A stretch of DNA of 64,000 nt from Coprinellus micaceus (Eukaryota; Basidiomycota; Agaricomycetes; Agaricales; Psathyrellaceae), in contig OX596342.1 of assembly GCA_951394405.1 (NCBI GenBank), forward strand, positions 1 through 64,000, written 5' to 3'. The translations under genes and the position numbers were made by a program. Positions within the stretch are counted from its first letter, which is position 1; each line of letters starts with the position of its first letter. The notes beneath the pieces are model-generated. The model did no database searches. It was not told where the DNA came from and worked only from the letters and a program-made list of their open reading frames with translations. This document shows positions 57,782 through 64,000 of this stretch, one piece after another.

Positions 57782-60700
57782 AACGATGCCATCGCTAGCG
57801 ACAGACTTATTGGGGTGGCTCGAGTTTCGTTCGTCGTAGGACGTATACTGGAGGACAGCGCCCTCCGCGTTGAAGATATATTGGATTCGGTAACGGGTTG
57901 GGTACAAGTGGCGATCGAGCTCAGCTGGGCACCGACTATAGGATGCTCGACAACGGCAGCGATTGGGCCGTTTTCTACGACCTTACACGGTGCGCTCTCC
58001 CTCCCGTCAACGCGCGGAGGAATCTCACACCACCTCCGGCATACTCTATAGACACAGAATATTGTCGTAGTGGCCGCTCGCAGTGGGCAACCGCAGTCGG
58101 ACACCAAACAGGCGCTCCGGCATAAGCCAGGTCGCGGGCGTTCCATTTGAATTCGGGCGAGTAGAGAGTGCATCAGAGTAAGCCATCTAGATGGTGACGA
58201 CGACTGCTGGTGCGCTCGAGTCGTGCTCGGTTGTCTCCCGCAATTACGATGACCCTTCAACTGTATAATACCGTCGCGACAGGGGTTGTTATGGCGTAAA
58301 ATTACTCGTGACACGACTTATCCGTGATACCGCCCGCCTGGTCACAGTGGTCGAATACTCTAGTTGTAGGTGCGGCCTACGAGGGTATTGGATTCGATTT
58401 AGTCCTCCCAGATTCATACCTTTCTGGGGATGTGCAAGTAGCGCTGTCGATCTTACGATAGCGAGATCGGGCACTACATCCAGTACCATTCCGAAGGAAT
58501 CGACAACTGTGCGCCTGAATCGTGTGCCTCCGTTGATAGTGAATTCGTTCCAAGCGATGATTCCATGTGCCCTCGATTTCGTTCGACCAAGCGTACAGCC
58601 GTACTCCCCCCAGCGAGAGAAGTTCATGCAGCGCTTATTCGGGGAAGGTCAGAAACCCTTCTCACGAACAGAGATGGAATATTAAACCTCACCTGCTAAC
58701 GAGTCGTCCTCGCCCAAGCGAAACTCTGAACAAACACCGCCCCAACGCGAATCTAGAGGGTTGAGAACAAATAAGCGGCGGATCCGGTCCCCATTCAGAA
58801 ATGGTCGTAGCGCGCGAGATGACGACTGCGACTTTCCAGTTCACAGAGAGGCAGGGTCGGTGCAAATGAAGAATATCCTCCACCGCCGCCGTGGGCGGTG
58901 AAGGCTCCCCTTACGAGACCTGTCGACCACAACCTGAGGAGTGGCCACACGGTTTCCAATCGAGAACCCGAAGATACGCTGAGTAGCATGCTTCACGTTC
59001 TGTCGGTGGAGGCATGAATCTCACTGTCCGCATCTCAGCAGCCTCTAGCCGCGGGGAAGCGCGAGACCCTACGATATGACGTGAAGCAGAGGGTGTTCCG
59101 CGAATATTGGAACACCCAACGTGATAGAGCCAAAGCCTGATCTGGGCCGCGCAGTAGAGAGTACGATGGCCGGTCATTGGTGTAACGAGACAGGTATATT
59201 AGATGTCCGTCAAAATCCCTCCAGAGCATCCTCGCACGTCCCTTCGACCAGCGATCGACCAAGGGTCCGATCAGCTCCATCGATCGAGAGTTCGGCACTC
59301 GACTCCTCGATATCGAAGATTAGAACTGAGGACAGCCCGAGGATGCCTGGTCGAAGCGAGGAAGAGGATCACGAGGTGGGTAGAGCAGTCGCTGGGATCG
59401 CAGGTTCTACAAGGCATAAGAACAGCCCGCCAACCAGGGGGGATGATAGAATCGGCCCATGGCACGTTCCGCGGTAAAGATCACCGAGATAAACACGCCT
59501 ATGGGCGATCCGATCCAGTATGATATGGTGGGCTAGGCGCCTTGTACGAACGAGCATGGTCACCGGCCTAAGAGTCGCGAGTCCGAGTTAGCATTCAGCA
59601 AGAACAAACAGAGATCCGCCTGGGGAGACTTTGTCCACGAATTCCATACTCCAGAATCGGCCCTCCGGGTCGTTTGTCTAGCACAAGGAAAACCAGTGGC
59701 GAAGTTAGAGGCTGCTATGCGATCGGGAGTCATGGAGGTTTCCGTGACACCCGAGAGCCTACGCCGTCGGGGGACAGTATTCGTCTCTGGTTCGTCGTGT
59801 TATATCCCGTCAATGAGCTATCAAACGAGTATCGAACCGAGGAGAGGAGAAGGTAGAGAGCATCGATTGCCATCGAAATGAAGGTCAACCAGGGAGAGGT
59901 TGAAAGGGTGTAAGAGCTTGAGTTCCTAACTGGTCGGGTCGTCGCAATTGGGTGGGCAGCGGAGCTAGGGCGAACATGGTGGTCCCGGTGCAAGAAGGTT
60001 TAGCGCACGGACCATGCTTCCCGAGATGTTCTCACAGACTCGGGAGTTGCCGAAAGCCCTCCATCAACGGCATCCTTCCTCATTCCCGTTCCATCTTCTC
60101 GTCAGCAACCACATCCAGCCTCGACCCAAGGAGGCATCCTACCCGTTTATCTAGGACTGAGTGATATCAATAAACAATTGGGATGGTCTCTACGCGTCTC
60201 GCGCCGTTGTGGTGCTTGAGACAAGTCGGGTGAATTGGCGAAAGGCGAGCCGTGGTCGACCGACGAGATTGTCAATGTGGTGAGTGCTGTGCTTTCATCA
60301 TTTTGAATCCTTCCTCCCTGCCTACAATACCCCTGCAGCTCCTTGGTCCCTGCAGCTCCTTGGTCCCTCTTCTCTGATCTTCCCGTTTCGATGGAGCTCT
60401 TTCTTCCCTTGGTTGTTCAATGTCTTCGTCCACACGTCGTTCCAGTCCAGTCCAGTCCAGTCTCTTTGAATCAGTGAGCGCTATTCCCAGTTTTATCTTA
60501 TCATCCCCTGAGTTTTTTCCCCTTGTTAAAGGCGTATCGACCCCTCCATCCTACACGTTCATCGTTACGTGTCACGACTGGGGATCCCTTCCGACTGGTA
60601 GCCGAAGTTCACAGGGCTTCCTTCACTTTGTCTCCAGGCATTACACCTAATAGTATTTCGTAATCCGCGCTTTCGCTCCTGATCTCAGTTTGCCGTCAGA

Positions 60701-63700
60701 CCTCCCTCGACTTTCCTTCCCTTTTATGTGACTTAAATCACACTACGATGAGCTTCTGAAACTGACTTCCTCTTCCTCGCGTAGATGCTCCTCCCGTAGT
60801 CCTATAATGCGGCTTTGGCCTTTCGTTCTCCCCGGCTCCCTGGCCTAGACCGCTCGAGGAGAACGGATCTGTATTCAGCGTCCATCGTCCGTAGAGCACG
60901 TTGGGTGGGATCCGAGTCTCAGGTCTTCGATTCGCACTCGGGCCGTTTCTCTCTTCCAGTCTATGCACCCCGTCCCTCAAAAGGTCTCACCCCATCCCGG
61001 GTAGGTATCTTTCGATTACCCCAATCCGCTCGGCGACTAGACTTGAGCCTTGGAAATCCCTTGCGTTCAATAGTGAGCTACACTGCGCGGTTTCAGTCCT
61101 CCGCGCGTGGCTTTATGGAATCTGCGGTCTACCGAGACGTTTAAACCTGGTGGTTTCCCGAAGGTCTGACTCGTCGTGGCGCTCTACTCTGACCCTACAT
61201 GGACGAGTATCACCCCAGTCCCTTCTCTCGGATGCGGGTAACCTAGTTTTGTCGGGGATGCCTTGACGTCCTACACGACCTCCCGCGCATTTAGCACTCG
61301 CGAATGAAGGCCACTGTTTCGTATGAAACGGTACCAGCGCAATGCCGGGGGGCACCTCTCTGGCGTCCAGCCGTGGATATCGCCCAATAGTCTTGGGTCA
61401 AAGCTTGGTACGACACCCATGCTCGACGTTCTGGACACATTCTCAACGCCCTCTCCGTCTGGATCGGTCTGGCTACGCTCGAGCTTTCTGGGACGCCCGC
61501 ATCTTTGCAGTCGCACGCGAATCTCAATGGGCATCTACGAGTGCACTGGATCGACGATTTACTCCAGCCGAATTCGACCTCGTACCCAACGGCAAGGACT
61601 AGAATAGTCTGTGCTGGCCGAACTTTGTTACGGTCCGAGACACATCTCGTACATCGCAGTCCTTGGAACATGAGGTGTAACTTTTGAAATGCTGAAAGCT
61701 GGGGTTCTTCGTATCGCCTCCTTTCAAATAGAGCTACGTTCCGCTGAGCCCTATGTGTCGGCGAAAAGGTCCGCGTCACAAGTAGCCTCATGCTTTCGAT
61801 GACGACGGGAAATTGGGAAACCTCTGAGCGCGTTTACTGGGGCCTACGCTCGACTCCACCCACCTAGACGTTCCCCTCGGTGATGAAGACTCGAATGGTC
61901 TGTCCAATCCCCGACACGACCCGGGGTAGTTCTTGAACATGGTGGCCTGGACGAATGAGGACAACACCAGGAAAGCACCAGGCTGAGTGGAACTGGAGTG
62001 AGGGTCAATTTCGCTTTGATGTTTTTATCGCGTTGCTAATACGGAACCGTTCTTCGTCTCTCCCTGCAGGAAACAGGGCGGAGTTGCATTCCGCCTTTAG
62101 GCCTCCGGGCGAATCCGAAACCCTCTGTCAACGTCTGGGTGAGTACTTCTATAGTTGAAGACTGGGGTTCTCCTCTTACCGAGCGTCACTCTCTCAGTTT
62201 CATGTCCCCGTCGCCCCGATTCCGAATCAACCTGCTGTATGAATATCATGCTCGTAGGTTCCCTCGAAAGATCATCGATGACGTGGGTGTAACAAAGCGT
62301 AGGCGAAGCAGTAGGTGAGATATCGACGTTCAGGGAAGTCAGAGACAACCCACAGTTGTTCACCGTTCGTCTCTCGAGGCGATCTTCAGACCTTCTCTGG
62401 TTGGTTCGTCCCTACAGCCGAATTCGAACGTGTTTGTTCTACCCGGCCACCCCGACGTCTACTATTCCTCACCCCCTGCTGGACCCTTCGAAGAGTGGGC
62501 CTTTCATGGCCTTTCGACGTACTTTGAACTGCGACCGCCTCCTCTGTCGAGCTCCTTCCTCGAGCTTTTCTCTGCTTAGCCGAGGCTAGATCCGAGTTAC
62601 CAGGCTTTCTCGACGTTGGCTGTACCCAACCTCCAGATACCCTCGGAACTCACTGCGGATCGGAGTCTCATCCGCATTTCGATTTGTGGCTTTGTCGAAA
62701 TGCATCGAGGGTGTTGGATATCCTGGTTCTCGGGTAGACGCGCTCGATGCCCAACACTTTAGCCTCTTTCAAGCTGGGCAATTCGCGTTCAACATGCAAG
62801 TTCGCGTTGGCCGTGTACTTCCCTGAGGGTGAATCATGTTGCTGAGCGCAGAAAACGGGGATGGTGTGGCGGCTGGTACGACCGAATGGTTAAGCCACTG
62901 TTCCTTGGGTCGCTCTTCCGTTTGTATCTGGGAAATGACATTCTCTGAGGCCGTCCCTGAGTACGCGTCCATTTCCCTACGCTTATCTTAATAAATAGAC
63001 GGTTGTCCATCGTATCTTTCGAGTGAGTGTTCGTCTCAGGGTTTCCGGACGCCGCTGGCGAGAGCATTGATGCAACGAATGGTAGGCTCATATGTGTTGG
63101 GCAGCCTGGGATCGCCGTGATACTCGAGATGATCAGGCAGGGGGAGAACGGGATACCATTTAAATGCAGGCACGTTTCTCCTACCTCCGATGAACTGTGC
63201 CTTCAGCGATGCAGACCCCGCTTCCACCCTATCACAGCACAATTTCGTCACACAAGGGCACGAGGACGGCCAATGACGACGCGATTTGCCCACTGGAATG
63301 CTGCGATCCTAAACCGGGGTGCCTCGATCCCGAGAAACGTCACAAGGGTCACCATGAGGTGAGATAAGCTGAGCTAAAAGCTTAGCGAGTATCCGCAGCC
63401 CCAGGCACAGCCTCGAATTGCAGCCACGGCGTCCCTCTAGGCGCAAGAATTCTCCCCTTCCATCCGAGCCTGAAAGACACCTCCGTTAGGACCACACAAA
63501 CAGGTGTCGGTCGGTGGGGAGGAAAGGTACGCGGCATATGCTGGGGCTACTGATACGACTTTAATATAACCTGGAATGGCGGACGCCCTGATATGGAGGC
63601 CTCGAGGCCGGGACATCCGCCTCACTGAAAGCAAATTTGACTGTGCTGTAAATTTGGGGTTCTTTGGACGGCTAGGCGCAGGGAGAAAGGGGTGGGGCTT

Positions 63701-63899
63701 GCCTCGCTTTCCTTCCTGCCCTTTTACTGTCTCTCTCTGCAGACCTCTCCTCCCATCTCGTCTGGACACTCTGCCTACCTCCGTTCGACGAGGTTTAGCC
63801 GCGATCATCTCAGAACGTGTCCTTACACAGGTACGCCGACGATCCGCCGGCGCTGCCAACGCTCATATAATACCCTTGCTCTCCTAGGATCCTGCCACT
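57782..63899. other. Gene-poor right part
   Basis: Short overlapping ORFs only; no splice chain closed by eye. A direct duplication CCTGCAGCTCCTTGGTCC lies at about 60331-60366. The last ~60 bp contain a TATAAT-like word 36 bp upstream of the ATG at 63900. Confidence 0.4.
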
Positions 63900-64000
63900 A
63901 TGACTTCGTCTTCGCCCATCACCGTTATGATCATCGTCGACCTTGCTGAAGCACCTCTGGTCGAAAATATGTCTCGCCTTCATGAGACCCTCGCGAAATC
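63900..64000 (+). CDS. Start of an unrecognised gene, cut by the window edge
   Basis: An ATG at 63900 opens MTSSSPITVMIIVDLAEAPL then VENMSRLHETLAK, 33 codons with protein-like composition and no stop before the window ends. The upstream context is CCACTATGA with CTCATATAATACC about 35 bp before. The family cannot be judged from so little sequence. Confidence 0.4.
   Translation, partial: MTSSSPITVMIIVDLAEAPLVENMSRLHETLAK

Noticed and set aside
57251..57907. 218-codon minus-strand ORF as a gene
   Set aside because: It spans the inverted repeat and its open frame is mirrored on the plus strand; no splice or start context and no recognised domain.

Overview
The window is the left end of a fungal chromosome. 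It opens on 159 bp of perfect CCCTAA telomere repeat. The first ~27 kb carries genes with very short spliceosomal introns (mostly 48-62 nt, GT..CTAAC/CTGAC..AG). This density of tiny introns, the TTAGGG telomere and a subtelomeric RecQ-like helicase fit a basidiomycete, probably an Agaricomycete; I cannot name the species. No bacterial features (operons, Shine-Dalgarno sites, CRISPR) are present. I derived exon structures by eye from splice signals and reading phase. Where all phases close they are likely right; where they do not, I say so.

Region 1 (1-5.6 kb) is a segmental duplication capped by the telomere. Two paralogous genes on the minus strand (369-1069 and 4415-5127) encode nuclear-looking proteins with a mixed acidic/basic N-terminus and a small diverged C-terminal domain. 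Their 5' halves and upstream DNA are identical over about 729 bp at a constant offset of 4058 bp; their 3' halves differ strongly. The telomere sits directly on a broken copy of the next gene, whose intact homologue starts at 4275.

Region 2 (7.8-27.3 kb) is the gene-bearing subtelomere: an 866-aa unknown protein, a SUV39/Clr4-type SET-domain methyltransferase with six exons, a RING-like protein divergent from it, a coiled-coil protein divergent from an unknown multi-exon gene, a 75-bp satellite, an LRR-like protein, and on the minus strand a 1594-aa telomere-linked RecQ-like helicase followed 81 bp downstream by a separate gene. That second gene repeats the helicase's C-terminal cysteine-rich module, including an intron at the matching position.

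Region 3 (27.3-37.7 kb) is repeat DNA: GC-rich minisatellites, then a large degenerate satellite with nested ~155-160 bp subunits and higher-order spacings of ~321 and ~476 bp, interrupted by two unrelated repeat families and ending in a degenerate telomere-like CCCTAC tract at 37.6-37.7 kb.

Region 4 (37.8-64 kb) is CpG-rich, sparsely coding DNA. Two minus-strand genes are supported: a Ser/Pro-rich protein whose coding exons are separated by a 1657-nt intron (42154-45332), and an FHA-domain protein resembling the N-terminus of SLMAP/Far10 of the STRIPAK complex (50020-51108), apparently without the rest of the protein. The remainder holds tRNA-derived relics, a 42-bp palindrome, a 63-bp inverted repeat, a dense cluster of TTTAAA-type motifs, and the start of a gene running off the right edge. 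Several genes of the left arm (SET methyltransferase, helicase, charged nuclear proteins) suit a chromatin or telomere-maintenance setting, but a joint function is only inference.
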